DNA of 64,000 nucleotides from Macrococcoides goetzii (GTDB lineage Bacteria > Bacillota > Bacilli > Staphylococcales > Staphylococcaceae). Below the pieces are notes generated by a model that was given only the letters and a program-made list of their open reading frames with translations, ran no database searches and was not told where the DNA came from. The position numbers and the translations under genes were made by a program. The stretch covers positions 1 through 64,000 of the forward strand of contig NZ_MJBI02000004.1 in NCBI RefSeq assembly GCF_002742385.2, written 5' to 3'. Shown one piece after another: positions 17,686 through 26,340 of the stretch (within the stretch, counting starts at the first letter, position 1; each line of letters begins with the position of its first letter).

Positions 17686-19065
17686 TTATTTCCCTAATTT
17701 TCTTTTTCGTACAAGTCTCACAACTGCTTCTACTTGCGCTGTTTGTGGGAACATATCCACCGGCTGAATGTACTCAACCTGGAACGCTTTCGTTAAATGT
17801 GCTAAATCTTTCGCAAGTGTTGATGGATTACAACTTGTATAGACGAACGTCTTCGGTTTAATTTCATTGATTAGTTGAATCGTTTCTTCAGATAAGCCAG
17901 TTCTTGGAGGATCTACTGTAATAACGTCCGGATAGAATCCGTCTTTAATCCATTCATCAAGTTTATCTGATGCATCACCAATTTCAAATTTACAGTTATC
18001 TTTATTGTTTGCTGTAGCGTTATAGATAGCATTAACAATTCCATCTTCATTTGTATCCATACCACGCACTTCTTTCGCATTATCCGCTAACCAAATACCA
18101 ATCGTACCTGTTCCACAGAATGCATCAACGACATTTTCTTTGCCTGTCAATCCTGCCGCACGTTCTACTTCTTTGTAAAGTACAACGGTTTGTTTCGGAT
18201 TTAACTGGAAGAAGCTTTCTGCTGATAAGTCATACACGTGATCTTGTAACGTTTCACGAATCGTCTCATCACCAGCAATAACGATTGTCTCATTTCCCAT
18301 TACAATCGATGTCTTCTCTTTATTGATGTTTAATGCAACACCTTTAACACCTGGTAAGCGCATCACACGTTCGGCTAACAAGTCTTGTTTCTTTAAATCA
18401 CGTGTATTGGTTACGAAGACTACTTGTAAGTTTCCTGTAGCGAGTGCCACACGAGTAATAATATGTCTTACGCCCACTTCACGAGATGGATTTTTACAAA
18501 CTTCAATGTTTAATTCACTCATAATCTTCTTGATTTCATTAGTCGTCTTCATTGTACGATCATCTTGTACGATACATTCATGTAAATCAATCAAAGTATT
18601 AGAATGCTCTTTATATAGACCTGCACGAATTTTTCGTCCTGATTTCTCCACAGGAAATTGATTTTTATTTCGATAACCAAATGGATTAGCCATGCCTAAA
18701 GTATCTTTAATGGAATCAAGCTTAACGTGAGGTGCGTATTTAGTAATAGCATCTTCAACGATCTGTTTTTTATATTTCAATTGTCCGTTATATGAAAGAT
18801 GCTGTAATTGACATCCACCACAAAGATCAAATACATTACAAGGTGGTTTCACGCGTTCTCTTGATTTTTCACGTATTTTAACCATCTTCGCTTCTAAATA
18901 TTTATGATTAATATCTGTAACTTGTGCCACGATTACTTCGCCAGGTAATGCCCCTTTAACAAATGTAATCTTCCTTTTAAAATATCCTATTCCCTCGCCG
19001 TTTATACCGAGTCTTTTAATTGTTAAAGGAAACTGCTGACCGATCTTTACTTGTATATCTGCCAT
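17686..19065 (-). CDS. rlmD: 23S rRNA (uracil-C5)-methyltransferase, RlmD/RlmCD type
   Basis: 459-residue SAM-dependent RNA methyltransferase of the TrmA/RumA family. An N-terminal TRAM domain (about 1-70) is followed by the 4Fe-4S cysteines (CNVFDLCGGC near 77-86 and LHECIVQD near 165). The methyltransferase domain has VDAFCGTGTIG, DPPRTGL, the nucleophile Cys in SCNPSTLAKDL (near 410) and the catalytic Glu in QVEAVVRL. It could be the U747/U1939 enzyme. AAGGAG precedes the ATG. It follows a 52-residue ORF by 11 bases. A second member, without the Fe-S cysteines, lies at 43031-44395. Confidence 0.9.
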   Translation of the reverse strand: MADIQVKIGQQFPLTIKRLGINGEGIGYFKRKITFVKGALPGEVIVAQVTDINHKYLEAKMVKIREKSRERVKPPCNVFDLCGGCQLQHLSYNGQLKYKKQIVEDAITKYAPHVKLDSIKDTLGMANPFGYRNKNQFPVEKSGRKIRAGLYKEHSNTLIDLHECIVQDDRTMKTTNEIKKIMSELNIEVCKNPSREVGVRHIITRVALATGNLQVVFVTNTRDLKKQDLLAERVMRLPGVKGVALNINKEKTSIVMGNETIVIAGDETIRETLQDHVYDLSAESFFQLNPKQTVVLYKEVERAAGLTGKENVVDAFCGTGTIGIWLADNAKEVRGMDTNEDGIVNAIYNATANNKDNCKFEIGDASDKLDEWIKDGFYPDVITVDPPRTGLSEETIQLINEIKPKTFVYTSCNPSTLAKDLAHLTKAFQVEYIQPVDMFPQTAQVEAVVRLVRKRKLGK

Positions 19066-19076
19066 AACTTATCTCC

Positions 19077-19235
19077 TTATTGTTGAATAGATTTTACTTT
19101 CTGTTCTAACTGATCAAGTAACGCTAACCATTCATCGATATCATGAATATCTGTTGTCTCAGGGTCTACTGAATCAATCGTCTCCATAAAATCATTTAAT
19201 TTTACTTTAATTTCTTCTAAAGAATCTTTAGTCAT
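19077..19235 (-). CDS. Small SE1561-family protein
   Basis: 52-residue acidic, helical protein matching the staphylococcal SE1561 family (core VDPETTD-DIDEWLALLDQLE). No known function. The start MTKDSLEEIK is supported by AGGAG; the much longer in-frame reading runs through the promoter of the divergent yfkAB gene and is not credible. It is cotranscribed with the RlmD-like gene. Confidence 0.78.
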   Translation of the reverse strand: MTKDSLEEIKVKLNDFMETIDSVDPETTDIHDIDEWLALLDQLEQKVKSIQQ

Positions 19236-19369
19236 AATGTGCTCCTTTTTTATTCTATGAATGTATTCATTATGTAACAGATTCCTTAAACTTTCAATGT
19301 ATTTATTATTGACAAACATTCTCACACGTTCATAATAGAAAAAGACGATTACTGGAAAGAAGGCTAAAA

Positions 19370-20494
19370 ATGATACATTTGAAAGACAAAATTTCAATTC
19401 ACAATGATCCTTGGGAAGCATATAACGACGTTGAAAAATATGGTGAAACGAAACTTTCAAACATTGAATTTACAACGACCACTTTATGCAATATGCGTTG
19501 TGCACATTGCGCTGTCGGTTATACATTGCAATTAAAAGATCCGGATACAATTGATATGAAGACCATTTTCAAAAGGCTGGATGAAGTTGAACATCTCTCT
19601 ACTTTAAGTGTTACAGGCGGAGAGCCGATGTTCTCAAAGAAATCAATTAAAGAAACAGTTATTCCAATATTAAAATATGCTCAGAACCGTGGTATCTATA
19701 CACAAATGAATTCAAATCTAACGATTAATTACGATCGTTATGAACCAATTATTGACTTGGTTGATGTCATGCATATTTCTCATAACTGGGGTACAATCGA
19801 TGAATTCGCAGAAGTTGGTTTCCACGTAATGGATAAGAAACCCCCACTTGCTGCACGTTATAAGCTCTATGAACAGATGATTGAGAATTCACGCAAATTA
19901 TCTGAAGCAGGTATGTTCGTCTCAGCTGAGACGATGCTCAACAAAAGCACGCTACCTTATCTTGAAAAGATTCATAATGAAATCGTAAATGATATGAAAT
20001 GTGCACGTCATGAAGTGCATCCTATGTACCCATCTGACTTTGCAAGTGACTTAAATGTTCTGACAACAGAAGAAACGAAAGCTGCAATCAGAAAGCTTCT
20101 TTCATTTAGAGATCAGGAAACCTGGATGTTATTCGGGACGTTACCTATCCTCCCATGTTCATTCGATAAAGATGATTTGTTATTCCTGGATGAAGTGAAT
20201 AAAGCTAAAAATGTTACAGTTCGTAACGATCCGGATGGTCGTTCAAGATTAAATGTCAACGTATTTACAGGTGACGTTATTGTAACCGACTTTGGCGATG
20301 AGACGGGCACAATTGAAAATATTATTGCGACCCCACTACAAGATATCTATGATAAATGGAAGATTAGTGAACTCAATCAATCGCTTAATTGCCATTGTCC
20401 AAAAGTGAAATGTTTAGGACCAAATCTACTTGTTAAAAATATGTATTACCCCAATGTCGATTTTAAAGCAAATGAAATCAGAATGAATCAATAG
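19370..20494 (+). CDS. yfkAB: Radical SAM protein YfkAB
   Basis: 374-residue radical SAM enzyme of the CxCxxxxC-motif YfkAB family. The cluster motif is CNMRCAHC (near 39-46), followed by SVTGGEP (near 80) and the SAM-binding region TQMNSNL. A C-terminal CHCPKVKC motif (near 345-352) probably binds a further Fe-S cluster or metal. The substrate is unknown. AGAAGG lies before the ATG. It is divergent from the SE1561-rlmD operon and is followed by its own terminator. Confidence 0.88.
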   Translation: MIHLKDKISIHNDPWEAYNDVEKYGETKLSNIEFTTTTLCNMRCAHCAVGYTLQLKDPDTIDMKTIFKRLDEVEHLSTLSVTGGEPMFSKKSIKETVIPILKYAQNRGIYTQMNSNLTINYDRYEPIIDLVDVMHISHNWGTIDEFAEVGFHVMDKKPPLAARYKLYEQMIENSRKLSEAGMFVSAETMLNKSTLPYLEKIHNEIVNDMKCARHEVHPMYPSDFASDLNVLTTEETKAAIRKLLSFRDQETWMLFGTLPILPCSFDKDDLLFLDEVNKAKNVTVRNDPDGRSRLNVNVFTGDVIVTDFGDETGTIENIIATPLQDIYDKWKISELNQSLNCHCPKVKCLGPNLLVKNMYYPNVDFKANEIRMNQ

Positions 20495-20501
20495 TGACAC
20501 C

Positions 20502-20527
20502 AAAAAGACCTCTTGCAGGTCTTTTTT
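20502..20527 (+). terminator. Terminator of yfkAB
   Basis: AAAAAGACCT, five-base loop, AGGTCTTTTT, then T-rich sequence. Confidence 0.85.
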
Positions 20528-20580
20528 ATTAATAATTAGTTTTTTTGAAATATTCTTATTATTTGATGTTAAATTTCATG

Positions 20581-20586
20581 TATAAT
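20581..20586 (+). promoter_or_regulatory. -10 box of the Xre-cupin gene
   Basis: TATAAT, 35 bases before the ATG. The -35 region is poor (TTATTA-like). Confidence 0.4.
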
Positions 20587-20620
20587 GATATATAAAGTAT
20601 ATTTTAGGGGTGTTATTCAT

Positions 20621-21139
20621 ATGACAATCGGGGAAAAGATAAGAGAAATTCGAAAGAAGCAGAATAAAACTTTAAAATACATATCGGATGAAACTGGCGT
20701 TTCTATCGCTTTTCTTTCACAGTTAGAAACGAATAAATGTAGCGCAACGATGGCATCACTTAGAAAGATTGCAGATGCTTTAGAGATTCATCCAAGCTAT
20801 TTCTTCCATACAACAACTGTTGAAAAGACAGAAGTTGATGCTTCAGAACTTACGAAGTCATTTACATATCAAAACTTATCAAACGGCGTACCTGGCGCAT
20901 TTACACCGATTCGCGTTGTATTACAGCCTGGTGCGAGTCAGGATGATTCAAGTCAACATGCTGGTGTTGAATTTATTTACTGTATCAAAGGAACTTTGAC
21001 ACTTACTGTTGGTACGAAACGTTTAGAATTACAGCCTGGCGCATCTTATATGTTTGATGCACACGAACCTCATTACTGGTACAACTTTACTGATGAAGCT
21101 GTTGAATTTCTTGTAGTGAATGAGATACATAAACAATAA
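20621..21139 (+). CDS. Xre-family regulator with cupin domain
   Basis: 172-residue transcription factor with an N-terminal Xre helix-turn-helix (residues 4-60, IGEKIREIRKKQNKTLKYIS-ETGVSIAFLSQLE) and a C-terminal cupin_2 sensor barrel (about 95-170, PGASQDDSSQHAGVEFIYCIKGT and YMFDAHEPHYWYN). Such proteins often bind a small ligand or metal and regulate adjacent metabolic genes, but here both neighbours are cut off by terminators. The ATG start follows AGGGGTG. Target genes unknown. Confidence 0.85.
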   Translation: MTIGEKIREIRKKQNKTLKYISDETGVSIAFLSQLETNKCSATMASLRKIADALEIHPSYFFHTTTVEKTEVDASELTKSFTYQNLSNGVPGAFTPIRVVLQPGASQDDSSQHAGVEFIYCIKGTLTLTVGTKRLELQPGASYMFDAHEPHYWYNFTDEAVEFLVVNEIHKQ

Positions 21140-21174
21140 AACGAATCCGGAAATCAATCCGGATTCGTTTTTTT
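21138..21174. terminator. Bidirectional terminator
   Basis: AAAACGAATCCGGA, six bases, TCCGGATTCGTTTT plus a T-run; shared by the Xre-cupin gene and the convergent thioesterase gene. Confidence 0.88.
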
Positions 21175-21691
21175 ATACTTCAATATTTTTCTCGAAGAAA
21201 TTTAATAGTTCTTTACTTTTATCTCTTCTGCTTTTACGAAATTCTGCACGTTCTCTTCCTGTTTCATTCAGCCAAATTTGATCTTCAGTCTCTGCAATGA
21301 CTTCAGGTACAACGACCGGTTTATTATCTTCATCCAGTGCTACAAAAGTCAGGAAACTAATTGCAGCTAACTGTTTTGTCTGGTGAATTACATTTTCTGA
21401 AATGACTTGCACACATACTTCTAGAGAAGATGTACCAGTATAAGTTACGACCGCTTCGAGTGTCACTACTTCACCAGGACGTATCGGCTTTAAAAAGTCA
21501 ACTGAATCTGTACTTGCCGTTACAACTGAGCGTGCACAATGTCGTGTTGCCGCAATGCTTGCCACATCATCAATTAAAGCCATGAGTTTTCCGCCGAATA
21601 ATGTATTATGATGGTTCGTATCAGTCGGAAAGATTTGTTTCGTCTTAACTGTCTTTGATGCATTCATCGTCTTTTTTAATCGTTCTGTCAT
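21173..21691 (-). CDS. Acyl-CoA thioesterase, hotdog fold (YkhA type)
   Basis: 172-residue YkhA/BFIT-type thioesterase that hydrolyses acyl-CoA, probably with fatty-acyl substrates. A single hotdog domain carries FPTDTNHHNTLFGGKLMALID (Asn and Asp catalytic region near 25-42) and STDSVDFLKPIRPGE. The second of two in-frame ATG codons is chosen for correct distance from AGAGGT. Monocistronic. Confidence 0.87.
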   Translation of the reverse strand: MTERLKKTMNASKTVKTKQIFPTDTNHHNTLFGGKLMALIDDVASIAATRHCARSVVTASTDSVDFLKPIRPGEVVTLEAVVTYTGTSSLEVCVQVISENVIHQTKQLAAISFLTFVALDEDNKPVVVPEVIAETEDQIWLNETGRERAEFRKSRRDKSKELLNFFEKNIEV

Positions 21692-21768
21692 CGTCATACC
21701 TCTATTCTATTACTTTATGTAATGATTAAAGTTTAATTTAGTATATGCATGATTTGATTCTGTTATGC

Positions 21769-21798
21769 GCTAGCAGTATTTTTTCTTTGTCACTAGCA
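21769..21798. repeat. Solitary diverged hairpin of the TGCTAGCGA family
   Basis: This 30-base segment matches the array unit at 16759-17033 in 24 of 30 positions with no gap, including GCTAGC and CTAGCA at the ends. The arms no longer pair perfectly. It lies after the thioesterase promoter region and before a terminator. Confidence 0.65.
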
Positions 21799-21808
21799 CA
21801 AAAAATAA

Positions 21809-21832
21809 AAAGAGATAGAAATCTATCTCTTT
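21809..21832 (-). terminator. Terminator of the 57-residue membrane protein gene
   Basis: On the minus strand AAAGAGATAG, four bases, CTATCTCTTT followed by a T-run. Confidence 0.75.
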
Positions 21833-21840
21833 AAAAGTTA

Positions 21841-22014
21841 TTAATGTAAATCGTCTGCAAAAACTTTCTTTTCTAAAGCTTCTTCAGGTGTATCAATAAT
21901 ATCTGATTCTCTAGAATCAAATGCATTGATTAACGTCATCATAATAAATCCACCGAAAGTAAAGATCACAAATAAGAATGCGATAACTACTAACCACATC
22001 ATAGGTACTGACAT
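21841..22014 (-). CDS. Small single-span membrane protein (57 residues)
   Basis: An unrecognised 57-residue protein: one transmembrane helix (about residues 5-29, MMWLVVIAFLFVIFTFGGFI) followed by a 28-residue acidic cytoplasmic tail (DSRESDIIDTPEEALEKK). The gene has a strong ribosome site (GAGGAGG) before the ATG, its own terminator, and codon use like its neighbours, so it is very likely real. It lies between ampS and the thioesterase gene, 55 bases downstream of ampS. No function is proposed. Confidence 0.72.
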   Translation of the reverse strand: MSVPMMWLVVIAFLFVIFTFGGFIMMTLINAFDSRESDIIDTPEEALEKKVFADDLH

Positions 22015-22069
22015 GACCATCCTCCTCTTATATCAATAATAATATAATCATATCACTTTATTTTAAAAA

Positions 22070-23305
22070 TTAAAACGCCCAATTTCCATTTACAAAGATT
22101 GCTTCTTCTTGTCCGTCTGCTGTAATACCTGAAATATTCATTTCCGCAGAGCCAATCATAAAGTCTTCATGTGTAATTGAATTGTTTAAACCGTGTGCTG
22201 CTAGCTCTTCATCGTTCATTTCCTTACCGCCTTCGATACAGAAAGGATAAGCAGAACCTAATGCTAAGTGACAAGATGCATTTTCATCAAATAAAGTATT
22301 ATAGTAAAGGATCTTTGAATTTGAAATTGGTGAATCATGTGGAACTAATGCGACCTCACCTAATCTTTTTGCATTTTCATCTGAGTTTAATAATCCTTCT
22401 AAAATGTCTTTACCAACTTTCGCATCATATTCAACTACAACACCATCTTTAAATGTTAAAGTAAATTCATCGATAATATTTCCACCATAACTTAACGGTA
22501 ATGTGCTGGATACTGTACCGTTGACTTCATCTTTATGAGGTACCGTAAATACTTCTTCAGTCGGCATATTTGCCATGAATGACGTACCATCTTTATTGAT
22601 ACTAGAAGCCCCACTCCAAATATGTCCTTTCGGAAGTCCAACTTTTAAGTCAGTTCCTGGTGCTGTATAATGCAATGCCACATAAGCTTTTTGGTTTAAG
22701 TAGTCTGCTTTAGCATGCAGATTATCATTATGTTCAACCCACGCCTGAACAGGATCTGCTTCATTCATACGTACAGATTCTAATATAGCATCTAATAATT
22801 TATCGAACGCTTCAGCTTCCTCTAATTCAGGGAATACTAATTTCGCCCATGCTGGTGATGGATATGCTGCAACTGTCCAAGAGAACTGGTCTGACTGCAT
22901 CATCTTCATATATTCTTTAAATCCAGCGCCGTAAGCTTTCATATTAGCTGCTACTTTCGCAGGATCTGCATCTTTTAAATTTTCAGGACTTGAAGAGATT
23001 AATGCTAATTGAGCTGCGTAGTCTCTCGCGTAATCCATACGCTCATCGATTAAATATTGTGGTACTTTTTCAAATGCAGACTGATCACGATACTGGAAGT
23101 TTAATTGCGCCAGACGGTCATCAGCATAAGATACTTTAACGTCACTTGATCCTGCTTTATAAGCTTCTTCTACGATTAAATGAACAAAATCTTTTGCGTC
23201 AACTGTTGCACGAATAAATACACGTTGGTCCTTTTGAACGTTCATTCCGACTTTGACAAGTAATTCAGCGTATTTTTGTAATTTTTCTTCTTTGTTGTAA
23301 CTCAT
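22070..23305 (-). CDS. ampS: Aminopeptidase AmpS/PepS (M29 family)
   Basis: 411-residue metallo-aminopeptidase of family M29, which trims N-terminal residues from peptides in the cytosol. Conserved ligand motifs include VALHYTAPGTDLKVGLPKGHIW (near 222-243), NMPTEEVFTVPHKDEVNGTV (near 262), ALGSAYPF (near 350) and ITHEDFMIG (near 379). Length is typical. GGGGATAAC precedes the ATG. It precedes a small membrane protein gene on the same strand. Confidence 0.92.
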   Translation of the reverse strand: MSYNKEEKLQKYAELLVKVGMNVQKDQRVFIRATVDAKDFVHLIVEEAYKAGSSDVKVSYADDRLAQLNFQYRDQSAFEKVPQYLIDERMDYARDYAAQLALISSSPENLKDADPAKVAANMKAYGAGFKEYMKMMQSDQFSWTVAAYPSPAWAKLVFPELEEAEAFDKLLDAILESVRMNEADPVQAWVEHNDNLHAKADYLNQKAYVALHYTAPGTDLKVGLPKGHIWSGASSINKDGTSFMANMPTEEVFTVPHKDEVNGTVSSTLPLSYGGNIIDEFTLTFKDGVVVEYDAKVGKDILEGLLNSDENAKRLGEVALVPHDSPISNSKILYYNTLFDENASCHLALGSAYPFCIEGGKEMNDEELAAHGLNNSITHEDFMIGSAEMNISGITADGQEEAIFVNGNWAF

Positions 23306-23331
23306 GTGTTATCCCCTTTTCTGTATAAATA

Positions 23332-23529
23332 TTATTTTCTTAGTTGTCCTAATGCATCTGTTAACGCACTCATCTCACTTGGAGAAAAGCTGTTTCTTTT
23401 TGTTACCATCTCATGTATCTCTCTTAATTCATCAATTTTGTTATCGTCAATAGATTCAGGCTTTATAACACCGACATTTACTAATTTTAACTTTTGAATG
23501 ATTTCATTTACCATTTGTTCTTTATTCAT
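23332..23529 (-). CDS. UPF0435/DUF1128 protein (YfkK type)
   Basis: 65-residue helical cytosolic protein of the UPF0435 family (YfkK in Bacillus), function unknown. The conserved core is NEIIQKLKLVNVGVIKPESIDDNKIDELREIHEMV with the C-terminal SPSEMSALTDALGQL. The ATG start is supported by AGAAGGTG. It ends 26 bases before ampS and is probably cotranscribed with it. Confidence 0.8.
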   Translation of the reverse strand: MNKEQMVNEIIQKLKLVNVGVIKPESIDDNKIDELREIHEMVTKRNSFSPSEMSALTDALGQLRK

Positions 23530-23709
23530 CAATAGCACCTTCTCTTTCAAATTTCATACAAAATCTATTTTATCAAACTATTCAAAAAATGAATAATATA
23601 AAATTTTTGTATTTTTGATATTTCTTTGTTTATCAATCTCTGCAAATGGCTATATAATAATTAATAGGTGTGAAAACACCATTTCTTACAACTTAGGAGG
23701 AGAAAAATT

Positions 23710-24015
23710 ATGAATAACAAATTAATCCCTGCAACAATTGCTGGTGCTATTATCGGTGCCGCAGTATCAATGATTGATAAAAAGACACGTAGTTCGGTTA
23801 AAAATCAAGTACAATCAACAAAACAAAACGGTATCACACCAGCTCCATCTACAAAAGCGAAAGCTAAAAATTTAAAAGATGAGTTATTATACTGGAAAGA
23901 AACAATCGATGAAATCCGTCGTAATAACCCAGAATTAGAACGTGCTATTTTAGATGCAAAAGATACATTCATTCAAAAGCGTAACCAAAAGAAAATTTCT
24001 GGACCAAACGGATAA
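23710..24015 (+). CDS. Small membrane-associated protein (YtxH-like)
   Basis: 101 residues with an N-terminal glycine/alanine helix (residues 6-22, IPATIAGAIIGAAVSMI) like those of YtxH-type stress proteins, then a basic linker and a charged helix (DELLYWKETIDEIRRNNPELERAI). A precise family is not certain. AGGAGG seven bases before the ATG is strong. It is followed 33 bases later by the BrkB-family gene and is divergent from the DUF1128 gene. Confidence 0.7.
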   Translation: MNNKLIPATIAGAIIGAAVSMIDKKTRSSVKNQVQSTKQNGITPAPSTKAKAKNLKDELLYWKETIDEIRRNNPELERAILDAKDTFIQKRNQKKISGPNG

Positions 24016-24048
24016 TTGCTTAAATCAATTTAATAATGAGGTGGAAAT

Positions 24049-25077
24049 ATGTCGAAAGATAAAAAAAGCACCTCTAAATTTCTGACTCAGGCCGCTAAAG
24101 GTCCTGAGTCTAATAATTTAGAGGCTGAAGACAAAAATAAATTGTCTAATGAAGATGAATATTTTGTAAATAGTCAACGCTTTAAATCAAAACAAGCAAA
24201 AAAAGAAAATGAAACGTTATATGTTTCTAAAATTAATAAGCCTGCTAAGTATAAACATGATGGCAATTTCTTTAACAAATTATTATTTAGAATTGGTAAA
24301 GATGATGCTGCTGGTTTATCAGCACAACTTGCTTATTATTTCTTACTGTCTTTATTCCCAATGTTAATCTTCTTACTAACATTAATACCGTTATTTAATG
24401 TATCTCCTGATACTATCACTAATATGATTGCAAAGAACGCACCAGGAGAAACTTCAAAGATGATTACAGAAGTTGTTACCGATGTCATGAAAAATGCAAA
24501 CGGAGGTTTACTATCATTCGGTTTAATCGCTGCACTTTGGTCAGCATCTAACGGAATGACTGCGTTAATGAATGCTTTCAATGTATCATACGAAGTTGAA
24601 GATGCGCGTAATCCAATCGTTGCTAAACTATTAAGTGTATTATTTACTGTAGTTATGGTTGTTGTATTTGGTGTTGCGCTTGCATTACCAGTATTCGGTG
24701 AACAAATCGGTAACTATTTATTCGGTCAGTTCGGTTTAGAATCGCAATTTAAATGGGTTTTCTCTTTAATTAAAGTGGTACTTCCATTAATCATTACATT
24801 TATCGTGTTTGTAACACTTTATGCAATTGCACCAAATGTAAAATTAATGTTTAAATCTGTAATTCCAGGTGCATTATTTGCGACAATTGCATGGATTGGC
24901 GCAAGTTTCTTATTCGGTTATTATGTAAGTAACTTTGGTAACTACTCTAAAACATACGGTAGTATCGGAGGGGTTATCGTCTTAATGTTATGGTTATATT
25001 TAACTGGGTTTATCATTATTATCGGATCTCAAATTAATGCTATAATACATGAGAAGAAACTATCATCTCAGCAATAA
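24049..25077 (+). CDS. YihY/BrkB-family membrane protein (YfkH type)
   Basis: 342-residue membrane protein. A charged cytosolic N-terminus (about 80 residues) precedes six transmembrane helices: LSAQLAYYFLLSLFPMLIFLL (near 98), LLSFGLIAALWSASNGM, LLSVLFTVVMVVVFGVALAL, IKVVLPLIITFIVFVTLY, IPGALFATIAWIGASFLF and IGGVIVLMLWLYLTGFIIIIG. The YihY/BrkB family was once annotated as RNase BN, which is wrong; its function is unclear. GAGGTGG precedes the ATG. The carbonic anhydrase gene starts 20 bases downstream. Confidence 0.85.
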   Translation: MSKDKKSTSKFLTQAAKGPESNNLEAEDKNKLSNEDEYFVNSQRFKSKQAKKENETLYVSKINKPAKYKHDGNFFNKLLFRIGKDDAAGLSAQLAYYFLLSLFPMLIFLLTLIPLFNVSPDTITNMIAKNAPGETSKMITEVVTDVMKNANGGLLSFGLIAALWSASNGMTALMNAFNVSYEVEDARNPIVAKLLSVLFTVVMVVVFGVALALPVFGEQIGNYLFGQFGLESQFKWVFSLIKVVLPLIITFIVFVTLYAIAPNVKLMFKSVIPGALFATIAWIGASFLFGYYVSNFGNYSKTYGSIGGVIVLMLWLYLTGFIIIIGSQINAIIHEKKLSSQQ

Positions 25078-25096
25078 TAGTGAAAGAGGGATTACA

Positions 25097-25669
25097 TTGA
25101 CTTTATTATCCAGTATGCTTGAATTCAACAAAAATTTTGTAGAGAACAAAGATTATGAGCAGTATGCGACTTCTAAAGTCCCTGCTATGAAAGCAGTATT
25201 ATTAACGTGTATGGATACAAGATTACAGGAGTTATCTACTAAAGCACTTGGCTTAAAAAATGGTGATGTTAAGACTGTTAAAAATGCCGGTGCTACAATT
25301 ACTCATCCTTATGGATCTACAATGCGTAGCTTACTTGTCGGTATATATGCATTAGGTGCTGAAGAAATCATTATTATGGGTCATAAGGATTGTGGTATGG
25401 GCTCCCTTGACGTTGAAAAAGTAAAATCAACGATGAAAGACCGCGGTATCAAACAAGAAGTGATGGATATAATCATTCATTCTGGTATTGATGTCGATCA
25501 CTTCCTTGGTGGATTTAACGATGTTTATGAAAACGTCCAAGAAAACGTTAAACTCGTATACAACCACCCACTATTCGATCGCTCAGTACCTGTGCACGGC
25601 CTCGTAATCGAACCGCATACAGGTGAAGTAGAATTACTTGTTAATGGATATGATCATGTAGAAAAATAA
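25097..25669 (+). CDS. Beta-class carbonic anhydrase (YtiB type)
   Basis: 190-residue zinc enzyme that interconverts carbon dioxide and bicarbonate. The zinc ligands are Cys in LTCMDTRLQEL (near 38), and His and Cys in GHKDCGMG (near 94-99); the Asp-Arg dyad DTR is present. Translation starts at TTG, placed by GAGGG seven bases upstream; a reading beginning inside the previous gene is not supported. It probably supplies bicarbonate for fatty-acid and nucleotide synthesis. Cotranscribed with the BrkB-family gene. Confidence 0.87.
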   Translation: MTLLSSMLEFNKNFVENKDYEQYATSKVPAMKAVLLTCMDTRLQELSTKALGLKNGDVKTVKNAGATITHPYGSTMRSLLVGIYALGAEEIIIMGHKDCGMGSLDVEKVKSTMKDRGIKQEVMDIIIHSGIDVDHFLGGFNDVYENVQENVKLVYNHPLFDRSVPVHGLVIEPHTGEVELLVNGYDHVEK

Positions 25670-25676
25670 CCTTTTA

Positions 25677-25717
25677 AAAAGAGTGAAATGCTAATTACAG
25701 CATTTCACTCTTCTTTT
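25677..25717. terminator. Bidirectional terminator of the carbonic anhydrase gene and vraR
   Basis: AAGAGTGAAATGCT, six bases, and its complement, with A and T runs at either side. Confidence 0.85.
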
Positions 25718-26339
25718 ATTCAATTAAATCATGCTGAAATGCATAGATGACTGCCTGTGTTCTATCCTGTACTTCTAATTTACTCAAAATATTACTCACA
25801 TGAGTCTTAACTGTTTTAATTGTAATATGGCTTGCATCAGCGATTTCCTGATTAGAATAACCTTTTGCAATGAGTAAAAGAATCTCTTTTTCACGTTCAG
25901 TAAGCATTTCATGCAGTTCAGCTTTTTGATTCAGACGATATCTCATCTTCGCCATTACTTCTTTTTCAAATACGGATTCACCAGCATAAGTTTTATATAT
26001 CGCATCACGAATTTCTTCAGCGCTGCTCGTCTTCAATATGTAACTATCAACACCGGCATCGAGTGCACGATAAACCTCTTTGTCTTCTATAAAACTTGTC
26101 AACATAATCACTTTTACTTTAGGCATCCTGGCTTTAATTTGCATTGTTGCTTCAATGCCATCCATTTCATCCATAACCATGTCCATTAATACAATATCCG
26201 GAGACAGCGTTAAGGTCTTTTCTATCCCTTCTTTGCCGTTACTTGCTTCTCCGATAATTTCAATATGCTCCTGCATTGATAAATAACTTGAAATACCGAT
26301 TCTAACCATTTCATGGTCATCTACAAATAATATGCGCAT
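25716..26339 (-). CDS. vraR: Response regulator VraR
   Basis: 207-residue NarL/LuxR-type response regulator of the cell-wall stress response. The receiver domain (1-120) has DDHE, the phospho-acceptor Asp in [10 protein letters not shown] (near 55), Thr-Ser (near 82) and Lys (near 104). The LuxR helix-turn-helix is [41 protein letters not shown] (about 140-190). VraR activates wall-synthesis genes after antibiotic damage. It starts one base after vraS and is the last gene of vraU-vraT-vraS-vraR. Confidence 0.95.
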   Translation of the reverse strand: MRILFVDDHEMVRIGISSYLSMQEHIEIIGEASNGKEGIEKTLTLSPDIVLMDMVMDEMDGIEATMQIKARMPKVKVIMLTSFIEDKEVYRALDAGVDSYILKTSSAEEIRDAIYKTYAGESVFEKEVMAKMRYRLNQKAELHEMLTEREKEILLLIAKGYSNQEIADASHITIKTVKTHVSNILSKLEVQDRTQAVIYAFQHDLIE

Positions 26340-26340
26340 G

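Noticed and set aside
19236-19460. N-terminal extension of the SE1561-like protein to 127 residues
   Set aside because: The extra part covers the divergent promoter and the yfkAB 5' end; AGGAG supports the short 52-residue start.
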